Assembly (NCBI GenBank): GCA_934572335.1
Contig: CAKTKU010000011.1
Coordinates: forward strand, 1-63,920
DNA: 63,920 nucleotides
DNA from: an uncultured Oscillospiraceae bacterium
GTDB taxonomy: Bacteria; Bacillota; Clostridia; Oscillospirales; Oscillospiraceae
Direction: 5' to 3'
Numbering within the stretch: position 1 is the first letter of the stretch; every line of letters starts with the position of its first letter. This document shows, in pieces, positions 1 to 8,249 of this stretch. The notes below the pieces were generated by a model. The model made no database searches. It saw nothing but the letters and a program-made list of their open reading frames with translations, and was not told the DNA's origin. The position numbers were made by a program, and so were the translations under genes.

Positions 1-1448
1 TTGTTGATGTAGTACGGGCTCTTGATGGGCTTGTCGCCGAAGCGCAGGTGGCTGATGGTGACGCCGCCGGTCTTCTTCGAGTCGTACTGGAAGTAAGCCT
101 GAACGAACTTGTCGGTATGGTCGCCGATGATCTTGATGGAGTTCTTGTTCGCGCCGACAGTGCCGTCGCCGCCGAGACCCCAGAACTTGCACTCGATCGT
201 GCCGGGGACGGAGGTGCTGGGCGCGGGACCCTCTTCAAGGGACATATGGGTGACGTCGTCAACGATGCCGAGGGTGAACTGGCGCTTCATCTCGGGCTTC
301 TTGAGCTCGTTGTACACCGCGAACACGGAGGCGGGAGGAGTATCCTTCGAGCCGAGACCGTAGCGGCCGCCGATGACCTGAATGTCGGTCTTGCCGGCGT
401 TGGCGAGAGCGGTCATAACGTCGAGATAGAGAGGCTCGCCCTGTGCGCCGGGCTCCTTGGTGCGGTCGAGCACCGCGATCTTCTTTGCGGTCGCGGGGAT
501 GGCGGCGATGAGCTTGTCCGGGCAGAACGGACGGAACAGGCGGACCTTCACAAGACCGACCTTCTCGCCCTGCGCGGTCAGGTAGTCGATGACTTCCTCT
601 GCGACGTCGCAGATGGAGCCCATGGCGATGATGACGCGGTCAGCATCGGGAGCGCCGTAGTAGTTGAAGAGCTGGTAGTCGGTGCCGAGCTTGGCGTTGA
701 CCTTGCCCATGTACTCCTCGACGATGGCGGGAACTGCCTCGTAGTACTTGTTTGAGGCCTCACGGTTCTGGAAGAAGATGTCGCCGTTCTCGTGAGAGCC
801 GCGCATGGTGGGATGCTCGGAGCTGAGGGCGCGCTCGCGGAATGCCTTGACGGCATCCATGTCGACCATGTCCTTGAGATCCTCGTAGTCCCAGACCTGG
901 ATCTTCTGGAGCTCGTGGGAGGTGCGGAAGCCGTCAAAGAAGTTGACGAACGGGACGCGGCCCTTGATGGCGGCGAGATGCGCCACGGGGCTGAGGTCCA
1001 TGACCTCCTGCACGTTGGATTCTGCGAGCATGGCAAAGCCGGTCTGGCGGCAGGCCATAACGTCGCTGTGGTCGCCGAAGATGTTCAGCGTGTGGCTGGC
1101 GACGGTGCGCGCGGACACGTGGAACACTGCGGGCAGCAGCTCACCGGCGATCTTGTACATGTTCGGGATCATCAGGAGCAGACCCTGAGAGGCGGTGTAC
1201 GTGGTGGTGAGGGCACCGGCGTTGAGAGAGCCGTGCACAGCACCGGCAGCGCCGGACTCAGCCTGCATTTCCTGCACCTTTACGGTCGTGCCGAAAATGT
1301 TCTTTCTGCCGGCAGCCGACCACTGGTCAACATAGTCGGCCATGGGGCTGGACGGAGTGATGGGGTAGATAGCTGCGACTTCGGTGAAAGCGTAGGATAC
1401 GTGGGCGGCCGCATTGTTGCCGTCCATGGTTTTGAAGTGTCTCTGCAT
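1..1448 (-). CDS. nifJ: Pyruvate:ferredoxin oxidoreductase, N-terminal part (cut by window edge)
   Basis: Reading the minus strand gives an uninterrupted frame that leaves the window at base 1, about 482 codons of a protein that is normally near 1,170 residues. It begins with the family's KTMDGNNAAAHVSYAFTE block and continues with YPITPSSPMAD (pyrimidine-domain TPP region), GDHSDVMACRQTGFAML and the domain II/III region with GSICDVAEEVIDYL. The enzyme oxidatively decarboxylates pyruvate to acetyl-CoA, reducing ferredoxin, and is central to anaerobic Clostridia. The Fe-S and TPP-binding C-terminal domains lie outside the window. Start choice is uncertain: ATG at 1448, 1460 and 1466 are all in frame; the GGAG at about 1461-1464 best serves 1448. 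Confidence 0.95.
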   Translation of the reverse strand, partial: MQRHFKTMDGNNAAAHVSYAFTEVAAIYPITPSSPMADYVDQWSAAGRKNIFGTTVKVQEMQAESGAAGAVHGSLNAGALTTTYTASQGLLLMIPNMYKIAGELLPAVFHVSARTVASHTLNIFGDHSDVMACRQTGFAMLAESNVQEVMDLSPVAHLAAIKGRVPFVNFFDGFRTSHELQKIQVWDYEDLKDMVDMDAVKAFRERALSSEHPTMRGSHENGDIFFQNREASNKYYEAVPAIVEEYMGKVNAKLGTDYQLFNYYGAPDADRVIIAMGSICDVAEEVIDYLTAQGEKVGLVKVRLFRPFCPDKLIAAIPATAKKIAVLDRTKEPGAQGEPLYLDVMTALANAGKTDIQVIGGRYGLGSKDTPPASVFAVYNELKKPEMKRQFTLGIVDDVTHMSLEEGPAPSTSVPGTIECKFWGLGGDGTVGANKNSIKIIGDHTDKFVQAYFQYDSKKTGGVTISHLRFGDKPIKSPYYIN

Positions 1449-1780
1449 GTCTATATTCATCTCCATTAAAAAATTTGACAAAAGCATAACGAACAAAAAC
1501 CCAACTGTATGTTACGCCTATACAGACATGGATATATTATCATTCTTTCGTCAAAATGTAAACCGTATCAGCGCATAAATTTTTAGTTAATAATATACGA
1601 AATTTCCGAAATTAGAGGAACCTGGCGCAAAAGAGCGCGAACTCGGAAAACTTTGTAGAAACTGCTCGAAAAAATCAACCAAAATTGCCTTGTGATTTTG
1701 AAAACACTGTATTATAATAAATAATCGGCTTTGTATGTGTGCAGTACGAGGTCAGACTTGAAGAAAGGAGCATGACACTT
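1449..1780. other. Divergent intergenic region between nifJ and asp23-like gene
   Basis: About 330 bases between divergent genes, more AT-rich than the coding sequence. It holds the plus-strand promoter listed at 1690-1718 and presumably the nifJ promoter, for which I could not settle a convincing -35/-10 pair. No ORF with a ribosome binding site is visible. Confidence 0.6.
1690..1718 (+). promoter_or_regulatory. Promoter of asp23-like/fakA operon
   Basis: TTGTGA, 17 bases, then TATAAT, about 60 bases upstream of the Asp23-family start. Confidence 0.65.
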
Positions 1781-2131
1781 ATGGTGAATATAATAAACGG
1801 CAACGGAAAGATCAGCATCACCGACGAGGTGTTCACCAACCTTGCCGGGGACGCGGCGACGAGCTGCTTCGGCGTGAAGGGCATGGTGACGTGCAGCAAG
1901 GAAGGCGGTCCGTGGCAGCTTCTGCGGCGTGAGTCGATGTCCAAGGGCGTTGTCGCGCACAATAACGACGACGGCACGGTCTCCCTCGAGCTGCATATCG
2001 GCGTGGATCACGGCGTGAACATCAGCGCGGTGTCCCGCAGCATCATGAACGAGGTCAAATATAAGCTCAGCAAATCCACGGGCGTACCCATAAAAAGCGT
2101 GGATGTCTATATAGATACGATTATCGGATAA
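1781..2131 (+). CDS. Asp23/Gls24 family protein (YloU-like)
   Basis: 116 residues, the size of the YloU/Gls24 family, with the family pattern ISITDEVFTNLAGDAATSCFGVKGM near the N-terminus and a VDVYIDTIIG end. These small envelope-stress-associated proteins are found next to the DAK2-domain kinase gene in most Firmicutes, as here with 20 bases between them. ATG at 1781 was chosen over 1772 because AAGGAG at 1765-1770 is then ten bases away. The precise biochemical role of the family is not settled. Confidence 0.9.
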   Translation: MVNIINGNGKISITDEVFTNLAGDAATSCFGVKGMVTCSKEGGPWQLLRRESMSKGVVAHNNDDGTVSLELHIGVDHGVNISAVSRSIMNEVKYKLSKSTGVPIKSVDVYIDTIIG

Positions 2132-2151
2132 GCTCCCGGAGGTACTTTAAC

Positions 2152-3825
2152 TTGAAAGATTATATCGACGCCGCCGCGTTCAAAGAGATGATACTGTGCG
2201 CGGACGCGGCGCTCCACGCAAATATACAGCAGATAAACGAGCTGAACGTTTTCCCCGTGCCTGACGGCGACACCGGCACGAACATGTGCCTCACGCTCAA
2301 CAACGCCGCCAACGAGCTGAGAAAGCGCAGCTTCACATCCATCGACAAGGCGGCGGACTGCGTTTCGTCCGGGCTGCTGCGCGGCGCGCGCGGCAACTCC
2401 GGCGTTATACTGTCGCTGCTGTTCCGCGGCATCGCAAAGCGCCTCAAGGGCATGGAGACCGCGGGCGCGGTGGAATTTGCCGGCGCGCTCAACGACGGTG
2501 TTGACGCGGCGTACAAGGCGGTCATGAAGCCCGCCGAAGGCACCATACTCACCGTATCCCGCCTCGCGTCCGAGGCGGCGGCACAGGCGGCGGACGCCGG
2601 TGCCACGCTGGAGCATACGCTTGAATGCGCCATCGCCGCCGGAAACGACGCGCTGGCCGACACGATAAACCTCAACCCCGTGCTGAAAAAGGCGGGCGTT
2701 GTCGACGCGGGCGGCAAGGGCTACATGGTCATACTCGGCGCGATCCTCTCCTCCCTGCGCGGGGAGGTCGTCTCCCCCGACAGCGCGGTCGAGGTCAAGG
2801 ACGAGGGAGAGAGCCCCTTTGACGTTTTCGACACGGAGGACATCACCTTCGCGTTCGACACGGTGTTCATCGTGCGCAAGACCGATCCCGACGTCGACCT
2901 CACGCCGTACCGCGCGTTCCTCAACAGCATCGGCGACAGCCTTGTCATCGGCGAGGACGACGAGGCGTTCAAGGTGCACGTGCATACCAACACCCCCGGC
3001 GACGCGCTCAACGAGGCGCAGAAGTACGGCGTGCTGGAGTTGGCGAAGATAGAGAACATGCGCACCCAGCATGACGACATCGTCGCCGGGCGCAAGGCGC
3101 AGACGACGGACGACCTCGACGCGATCGAGGAGGAGCTGGAAAACGGCGGCGGCGTTGCCGCGCCGGAGAAGGAGTTCGGCATCGTCACGGTGTGCGCGGG
3201 CGCTGGCATGGAAAAGCTCTTCCGTGAGCTCGGCGCGGACGGCGTCGTCACCGGCGGGCAGACCATGAACCCCTCTACCGACGACATACTCCGCGAAATA
3301 AACCGCACCCCTGCCTCGACGGTGTTCGTGTTCCCCAACAACAAGAACATCATCATGGCGGCGGAGCAGTGCATACCCCTGACGGAAAAGCGCGTCATCG
3401 TCATCCCCACCAGGACCGTGCCGCAGGGCGTGTCCGCACTTCTCAACTTCAACCCCGACGAGGGCGAGGCGGAGCTTGCGGAGATGATGGTCAACGCGAT
3501 GCAGAGCGTGCACACCGCAATGGTGACCTACGCCGCGCGCGATTCGGACTTTGACGGTCACGCCATCCACGCGGGCGAATATCTGGCACTGCTGGACGGC
3601 GCGCTGCTTGGCAGCTACACCAATCTCAAGACGCTCTTCAAGGAGCTCAGCTGGGCGTTCGACGAGTTCTCGCCGGAGTTCATCACCGTGTACTACGGCG
3701 CGGACGTGCAGCAAGCCGACGCGGAGGACGCGGCGGGGACGATCACGGGCTGCTTCCCGGACGCGGAGGTCAGCGTGGTCGACGGCGGTCAGCCGGTGTA
3801 CTACTACATGATAAGCGTGGAATAA
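2152..3825 (+). CDS. fakA: DAK2-domain fatty acid kinase catalytic subunit (FakA/YloV family)
   Basis: 557 residues, the usual length of YloV/FakA. The N-terminal DAK2 domain (about 1-200) carries the metal/ATP motif PDGDTGTNM at 37-45, followed by a SGLLRGARGNSGVILS loop; the C-terminal half is the DegV-like region. In characterised Firmicutes FakA phosphorylates fatty acids bound to a FakB (DegV) carrier, feeding exogenous fatty acids into phospholipid synthesis. The start is TTG at 2152 with GGAGG at 2138-2142. It follows the Asp23-family gene as its operon partner and ends in a strong terminator. No FakB gene lies in the window. Confidence 0.9.
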   Translation: MKDYIDAAAFKEMILCADAALHANIQQINELNVFPVPDGDTGTNMCLTLNNAANELRKRSFTSIDKAADCVSSGLLRGARGNSGVILSLLFRGIAKRLKGMETAGAVEFAGALNDGVDAAYKAVMKPAEGTILTVSRLASEAAAQAADAGATLEHTLECAIAAGNDALADTINLNPVLKKAGVVDAGGKGYMVILGAILSSLRGEVVSPDSAVEVKDEGESPFDVFDTEDITFAFDTVFIVRKTDPDVDLTPYRAFLNSIGDSLVIGEDDEAFKVHVHTNTPGDALNEAQKYGVLELAKIENMRTQHDDIVAGRKAQTTDDLDAIEEELENGGGVAAPEKEFGIVTVCAGAGMEKLFRELGADGVVTGGQTMNPSTDDILREINRTPASTVFVFPNNKNIIMAAEQCIPLTEKRVIVIPTRTVPQGVSALLNFNPDEGEAELAEMMVNAMQSVHTAMVTYAARDSDFDGHAIHAGEYLALLDGALLGSYTNLKTLFKELSWAFDEFSPEFITVYYGADVQQADAEDAAGTITGCFPDAEVSVVDGGQPVYYYMISVE

Positions 3826-3839
3826 TAAAGCAATAATGA

Positions 3840-3873
3840 AAAACGGGTATCGCCGCCGGCATACCCGTTTTTT
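3840..3873 (+). terminator. Terminator after fakA
   Basis: Stem AAACGGGTAT/ATACCCGTTT with GC-rich loop, ending in a run of T. Confidence 0.9.
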
Positions 3874-3888
3874 CGACAGGTCTAGGCT

Positions 3889-5340
3889 ATGATAAAAAAC
3901 ACGAAGATCACATACCGTGTCTGCGCGCTTGCGCTTGCGGCGGTGCTTCTGGCGCTTGTAGTGCCGCTGCTTGCCGTCGCGCGCTATGATGTGCCGTGCG
4001 CGGACGATTTCAGCTTCGGGGCGCGCGCCCACCTCGCATATGAGAGCACGCACTCGCTCCTCGCCGCAGTCTCCGCCGCCGCGGAGGAGGCGAGCACCGC
4101 TTACGGCACGTGGCAGGGGTCGTTCTCCGCGATATTCCTTATGGCGATACCGCCGATGGTGTTCGGCGAACAGGCATACGCCCTCACGGCGTGGATAATG
4201 CTCGCCGCGCTCATTGGGGGGACGTTCCTGCTTTGCGCCGCGCTCTTTGCGCGAGTGTTCGGGACGCGGCGCTCCGTCGGCGTGTGCGCGGCGGCGCTTG
4301 TGTGCGTCATCGCCACGCAGACGCCAATTTCCCCGGTGCAGGGGTTTTACTGGTATAACGGCGCGGTGTACTATACGTTCTTCTACGGTCTTACGCTCGC
4401 CGCGCTCGCGCTCGGCATACGCCTCGCATTGGACGGGGGCGCGCGGCGAGCCGTGCTGCTGACCGTGCTCGCCGTGTTCATCGGCGGGGGGAACTATGTC
4501 ACGGCGTTCAGCACCGCGATCGTCGGCGTAAGTGCGCTGGCGCTCCTCGCCATTATGCGCGATAAGTGCGCAAAGCGGCTCGTCGTACCCGTTGCGGCGC
4601 TCATCGCGGCGCTCGTCGTCAGCGTCGCCGCGCCCGGCAACGCAGTGCGTCAGGCGCAGTTTGCCGACACGCCCGGCGCGCTCGAGGCGATATTCATGTC
4701 CTTCGGCTTCGCGGCGCGCTGCGTTGTGCAGTGGTTCCGGCTGCCGACAGTGGGTATGCTGGTGCTGCTTGCGGCACTGCTGTGGTGCGCGGCGCGGACG
4801 GCAAAATTTGAGTTTCGTTACCCCGTGCTCGTGACCGCGTGGTCGTACTGCCTGATGTCGGCAATGTTCTGCCCGCCGGTGTACGCCATGGGCGACGGCG
4901 GGGAGCTGCGGCTGTACAACATCATCTATTTTGCGTATCTTCTGCTGCTGGCGCTGAATCTCTTTTACTGGATGGGCTGGCTCGCGCGGCGCAGGGGATG
5001 GAGGACGGATAAGGACGCGGACAGTGCGCCGCTCGTCCCGGCGGCCGCGGGCGTGGTCGTGATGGGGCTGTGCTGCCTCGCCGCGCTGCGCATGGGGCAG
5101 CCCTATACCTCCGCCGGTGCGCTCAGCTCTCTGCGCAGCGGAGAGGCGGCGGCGTACTACGCCTGCGCGGAGGAGCGCTATGCCATCCTCCGGGACGACA
5201 CGGTGCGCGACGCGGTGCTTCCGGCGTTCCCGTGCTATCCGGATCTGCTGTATTATGACGATTTCATGCCGAACGCGGACGACTGGCGCAACGGCGCGGG
5301 CGCGCATTACTACGGCAAGGACAGCATACGGGTAGGGTAA
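3889..5340 (+). CDS. Polytopic membrane protein, DUF6056-like
   Basis: 483 residues with roughly ten to eleven hydrophobic segments. The first external loop contains VPCADDFSFGARAHL and a TYGTWQGSFSAIFLM-type stretch, typical of DUF6056-like proteins, which resemble GT-C glycosyltransferase or teichoic-acid-modification membrane proteins. I infer a role in cell-surface polymer metabolism but no function can be assigned. It stands alone between two terminators. The ribosome binding site before ATG 3889 is weak. Confidence 0.7.
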   Translation: MIKNTKITYRVCALALAAVLLALVVPLLAVARYDVPCADDFSFGARAHLAYESTHSLLAAVSAAAEEASTAYGTWQGSFSAIFLMAIPPMVFGEQAYALTAWIMLAALIGGTFLLCAALFARVFGTRRSVGVCAAALVCVIATQTPISPVQGFYWYNGAVYYTFFYGLTLAALALGIRLALDGGARRAVLLTVLAVFIGGGNYVTAFSTAIVGVSALALLAIMRDKCAKRLVVPVAALIAALVVSVAAPGNAVRQAQFADTPGALEAIFMSFGFAARCVVQWFRLPTVGMLVLLAALLWCAARTAKFEFRYPVLVTAWSYCLMSAMFCPPVYAMGDGGELRLYNIIYFAYLLLLALNLFYWMGWLARRRGWRTDKDADSAPLVPAAAGVVVMGLCCLAALRMGQPYTSAGALSSLRSGEAAAYYACAEERYAILRDDTVRDAVLPAFPCYPDLLYYDDFMPNADDWRNGAGAHYYGKDSIRVG

Positions 5341-5350
5341 GAAGCTATTG

Positions 5351-5386
5351 TCGGTCGGACAATTTTTCGTGTCCGGCCGATTTTTT
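5351..5386 (+). terminator. Terminator after membrane protein gene
   Basis: 11-bp stem (TCGGTCGGACA with TGTCCGGCCGA) followed by six T. Confidence 0.85.
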
Positions 5387-5520
5387 GTAAAAACCGTGTA
5401 ACCTTTGCGGAAAAAACGCGACATAAGGGGTGAACAGACTGCCGAAAAGCCATGCTTTGAAGCCAGGCAACAGAGCAGCAGGGGAGCTTGAGGGGGCAAG
5501 GCCCGCCTCAAATTGGATGA

Positions 5521-5632
5521 ACCGCCGTCGAAAGCCTTGATATATCAAGGCTTTCGGTAACAGCATTTTGAACGCTTTCAAAATGCTCGGCGGAAAGCGC
5601 GGTCAAAAAAGTCCCGCAAGGACTTTTTTGAC
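5521..5632 (+). repeat. Cluster of palindromes upstream of sigma factor gene (possible dispersed repeat or structured RNA)
   Basis: Two perfect hairpins, 5529-5556 (28-base palindrome) and 5562-5587 (11-bp stem, 4-base loop), are enclosed by an outer stem CCGCCG 5522-5527 with CGGCGG 5588-5593, giving a three-way junction. A third hairpin at 5602-5632 (13-bp stem, loop CGCAA) ends in a T run and resembles a terminator. The rest of the 5341-5677 gap holds only the preceding terminator and the sigma-factor RBS. No coding potential is evident. Confidence 0.7.
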
Positions 5633-5677
5633 AAGCTGGTGAAAGCTTTCAACACGAAGCGCGGAAGGAGAGAGACC

Positions 5678-6235
5678 ATGGAGGACGAGAGCATAATAGC
5701 GCTCTATTGGCAGCGCGACAGCCGCGCCATAAGCGAGACGGACGGAAAGTACGGCGCGCTCTGCCGAAGTATTTCCAGGGGCATTGTCCGCTCGCGCGAG
5801 GACGCGGAGGAGTGCGTGAACGACACGTATCTCGCCGCGTGGAACGCCATCCCGCCGCAGCGCCCGCGCCGATTCGGCGCGTACATCTGCGCCGTCGTGC
5901 GCAACATCAGCGTTTCGCGCGTGCGGCAGAGCTGCCTCAAGCGGCGCGGCGGCGGGGAATACACGGCGGCGCTGGATGAGTTGGACGAATGCATACCGTC
6001 GGACGCCGACCCCGCGCGCCGCGCGGAACTGCGCGAGCTTGCCGCGGCGGTGGACACGTTCCTCTCCGCGCTCTCTCCCGACGAGCGGAAAATATTCATG
6101 TGCCGGTACTGGCTCGTCGCGTCAACTGCGCGCACGGCGGAGATCGTCGGCTGTTCGGAGGCGAAGGTCAAGACCTCGCTGCACCGCACGAGGAAGAAGC
6201 TGAAAAAGCATCTTGAAGAGGAGGGGTTAGTGTGA
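5678..6235 (+). CDS. ECF-type RNA polymerase sigma factor
   Basis: 185 residues with sigma-70 region 2 (about 10-90, DAEECVNDTYLAAWNAIP) and region 4 helix-turn-helix (about 130-180, LSPDERKIFMCRYW then TAEIVGCSEAKVKTSLHRTRKKL). It would direct RNA polymerase to a small regulon under control of the downstream membrane anti-sigma protein, whose GTG start overlaps its stop by four bases. ATG 5678 was chosen because GGAAGGAGAGAG lies just upstream; earlier in-frame ATGs lie in the palindromic intergenic region. A target promoter is not identifiable. Confidence 0.9.
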   Translation: MEDESIIALYWQRDSRAISETDGKYGALCRSISRGIVRSREDAEECVNDTYLAAWNAIPPQRPRRFGAYICAVVRNISVSRVRQSCLKRRGGGEYTAALDELDECIPSDADPARRAELRELAAAVDTFLSALSPDERKIFMCRYWLVASTARTAEIVGCSEAKVKTSLHRTRKKLKKHLEEEGLV

Positions 6236-7326
6236 GGGCGGAGGATCTGATAACGGCGATGGGCTATGTCGGCAGCGAAAAGGTAAAGGAGCTTATCGAC
6301 CAGATGAATAATACGGAAAGAAAAACGCGCCGCGCCCCGCGCGGGAAGATCGGTGGCGCGCTGCTCGCGGCGGCGCTTGCTGTGAGCCTGCTGACGGTGT
6401 CGGCGTTCGCCGCGGAACGGTACTTCGGGCTGTTCGACTTCTTCGGCGGGCGTGGCCTGCCGGAGGAGGCGCGCGGGCTTGTAGAGCATGACGTGCCTGC
6501 CGCGTCGACGGCGGAGGATGACGGCTTCCCGCTGGACTGCCGCGTGACGGAGGCGCTCTCGGACGGGCGCAGCGTGCGCCTTGTCGCGGAGCTGAGCGCC
6601 GATGAGACGGCGGGGCTGCTGCTCGTGCCGGAGGACGCGCTGGAGAGTGACTATGTCCGCGACTTCGGCATCGACAGCGATCTCACGCTCGCCGAGTACG
6701 CGCGCGAAAAGGGGCTTGAGCCGCTGTGGGTCGGCGTGGGCGTGAAATATGACGGGGCGCTGGACATCGGCGCGCAGTCGATGGAGCAGCGCGCGGTGTC
6801 CGACGGCGTGATGGATATAATGATAACTGCGGTGGCGGGCACGCCGGCGGAGGACATGACGTTCACACTTGTGTGCACGGCGCGCGGCAGGGACGCGAAG
6901 ACCGCGGCGGATGTCGCGCGGCGCGAGCTTACGGTCACGCTGAAAAACGGCGCGCAGAGCACGGTGACGGAGTATGCACCCGTGGGGGACGGGGCTGTTC
7001 CCGGCACGGCGGTGACGCTGGTGAGCGCGACAGTGACGCAGACGGCGGTGGAGACATATCTTGAGGTGCACTACACGGCGGACTATGCCAGCGTGGAGGA
7101 GATGTACGACGAGGCGCTGTTCTTCCGCGTGTACGCGCCCGACGGCACGGAGCTGACCGACAGCTCCGCCAGCGTGGGCAGCGAGGACGGCAGTCTGAGC
7201 GCAAACGGGGAGTACACCGGCAGCTTTGTGCTGCAAAAGTGCGATATCGGCGACGTGTTCACGCTGGAGGCGTTCAACTGTATGGAGAAGAATATCTATG
7301 GCCGCGTGGAGATGGCAGCAAAATAG
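6232..7326 (+). CDS. Membrane-anchored anti-sigma-like protein (DUF4179-like)
   Basis: 364 residues: a short charged cytoplasmic N-terminus (about 1-40), one transmembrane helix (about 42-62, LLAAALAVSLLTVSAFA) and a large extracellular region rich in beta-type repeats with the FGLFDFFGGRGLPEEA motif just outside the membrane. This layout and the translational coupling to an ECF sigma factor (GTGA overlap) mark it as its cognate anti-sigma/sensor. The extracellular ligand is unknown. Family naming is from recall of similar Clostridial proteins. Confidence 0.75.
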   Translation: MRAEDLITAMGYVGSEKVKELIDQMNNTERKTRRAPRGKIGGALLAAALAVSLLTVSAFAAERYFGLFDFFGGRGLPEEARGLVEHDVPAASTAEDDGFPLDCRVTEALSDGRSVRLVAELSADETAGLLLVPEDALESDYVRDFGIDSDLTLAEYAREKGLEPLWVGVGVKYDGALDIGAQSMEQRAVSDGVMDIMITAVAGTPAEDMTFTLVCTARGRDAKTAADVARRELTVTLKNGAQSTVTEYAPVGDGAVPGTAVTLVSATVTQTAVETYLEVHYTADYASVEEMYDEALFFRVYAPDGTELTDSSASVGSEDGSLSANGEYTGSFVLQKCDIGDVFTLEAFNCMEKNIYGRVEMAAK

Positions 7327-7359
7327 GGTCAAGAAATAAAAACACCTCTCCTGCTGTGC

Positions 7360-7388
7360 TTGACATGCCGCGGCGGGAGAGGTATAAT
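7360..7388 (+). promoter_or_regulatory. Perfect consensus sigma-70 promoter with short downstream transcript
   Basis: TTGACA at 7360-7365, exactly 17 bases, TATAAT at 7383-7388. Transcription would start near 7395 and meet the hairpin at 7428-7461 after only about 35 bases, so the product would be an RNA of roughly 70 nucleotides. The spacer overlaps the 3' arm of a hairpin (7344-7354 with 7373-7383) that follows the anti-sigma gene. Confidence 0.7.
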
Positions 7389-7427
7389 AAAAACATATGA
7401 TACCAATTATCACAAGGCAGAACTGAA

Positions 7428-7466
7428 ATATCCGCCGGGGGAATGTCCCTCCGGCGGATATGTTTA
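7428..7466. terminator. Bidirectional hairpin between promoter transcript and XRE gene
   Basis: Stem ATATCCGCCGG 7428-7438 with CCGGCGGATAT 7451-7461, extended by three further pairs. It immediately follows the stop of the minus-strand XRE gene and faces the plus-strand promoter at 7360. A related stem occurs at 8025-8059. Confidence 0.75.
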
Positions 7467-7715
7467 TTCGAGCTCTGTGTCGAGCCCGGCAAAGAACTCG
7501 TCATAGCTGCAATTATATATTTTCCTCAGTTCTATGATGATGCTTGCGCGTATATTCAGCTCGCCGCTTTCATATTTGGCATAGGTCGTGCGCCCTATAT
7601 CACAGCCGCGGCGCTGAAGCTCGGCGCAAAGCTTTTCCTGTGACAGTCCGCTCATTCCGCGCAGACGGCGCAGATTATCGCCAATATTGCGGTCACGCCT
7701 GATTTTTTGCTCCAT
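7464..7715 (-). CDS. XRE-family transcriptional regulator
   Basis: 83 residues forming a single helix-turn-helix domain: IGDNLRRLRGMSGLSQEKL, then GCDIGRTTYAKYESGELNI and the YNCSYDEFF end typical of Cro/CI-type regulators. ATG 7715 is preceded by GGTGAG; upstream codons in this frame run into the operator region and are unlikely to be translated. It is divergent from a small gene at 7834, with a 13-bp inverted repeat between them that may be its operator. Probably an autoregulating small repressor of mobile-element type; target unknown. Confidence 0.85.
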   Translation of the reverse strand: MEQKIRRDRNIGDNLRRLRGMSGLSQEKLCAELQRRGCDIGRTTYAKYESGELNIRASIIIELRKIYNCSYDEFFAGLDTELE

Positions 7716-7735
7716 ATTCTCACCAATGCATAAAA

Positions 7736-7813
7736 TTTTGACCAGTATCGGTTGCAACTGGGTCAAGTTTATGCTAAAGTGAAAGAAAATATTGACCGCT
7801 ATACTGGTCAAAA
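7736..7813. promoter_or_regulatory. Inverted repeat, possible operator of the XRE regulator
   Basis: TTTTGACCAGTAT at 7736-7748 and its exact reverse complement at 7801-7813, separated by 52 bases in the divergent region between the XRE gene and the small ORF at 7834. GTCAA-type half sites recur between the arms. The spacing (65 bp, about six helical turns) would allow looping. Confidence 0.5.
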
Positions 7814-7833
7814 GATTAATGGAGACAAAAAAG

Positions 7834-8019
7834 ATGACAGATTATCAAAAAATGTATGCAGTGTTGTGCAGCGCAGTGGATGATGCTATTACACAATTGA
7901 GAAGCAAATTTGGGGAATCGGAGGAAGCTGACAAACTTGCAACGGCAATGAATGAGGCGGAAAACATCTATATTAATACGTCAGACTATTCAGAAGCCGA
8001 TGGGAACAACGGCATCTGA
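7834..8019 (+). CDS. Small hypothetical protein
   Basis: 61 residues, acidic and probably helical, beginning MTDYQKMYAVLCSAVDDAIT. ATG 7834 has GGAG nine bases upstream. I recall similar small proteins next to XRE regulators in gut Clostridia, but no function is known. It is divergent from the XRE gene and ends just before a hairpin at 8025-8059. Confidence 0.6.
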   Translation: MTDYQKMYAVLCSAVDDAITQLRSKFGESEEADKLATAMNEAENIYINTSDYSEADGNNGI

Positions 8020-8024
8020 CGTAG

Positions 8025-8059
8025 ACATCCGCCGGTGGGATTGTTCCTCCGGCGGATGT
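8025..8059. terminator. Hairpin between convergent small genes
   Basis: Stem ACATCCGCCGG with CCGGCGGATGT, loop of 13 bases, between the stops of the convergent genes at 7834 and 8066; a near copy of the stem at 7428-7461. U-tract is poor on both sides. Confidence 0.55.
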
Positions 8060-8065
8060 GCGTAT

Positions 8066-8212
8066 TTAACTCCAATTGCCGGAGACGCCGTCCGGCGCGT
8101 CCGATTCGCGTTCAAACTCGCGCCTGTCGCCGGAGCGGCGCTCGGCGCGTTCGTCATGCCCGGTGAGCACCGGGGCGGGCTTGACGGTTTTCTTCTTGGA
8201 TTTTTTGCTCAT
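8066..8212 (-). CDS. Small basic hypothetical protein (48 aa)
   Basis: 48 residues beginning MSKKSKKKTVKPAP and containing an Arg/Glu-rich middle (ERAERRSGDRREFERE). The ORF is short but has a very good ribosome binding site (AGGAGG about eight bases before ATG 8212) and follows spoVAC by 37 bases on the same strand, so co-transcription is likely. Charge-rich, no hydrophobic core visible; function unknown. Confidence 0.6.
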   Translation of the reverse strand: MSKKSKKKTVKPAPVLTGHDERAERRSGDRREFERESDAPDGVSGNWS

Positions 8213-8249
8213 TAAAGTATCCTCCTACATTATTATAAAAGCGCCGCGC

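Noticed and set aside
2107..5511. 1,134-codon minus-strand ORF opposite fakA and the membrane protein gene
   Set aside because: It is an antisense shadow caused by GC-rich third codon positions: Arg/His-rich composition without any domain, spans two real genes and their terminator, and has no RBS.
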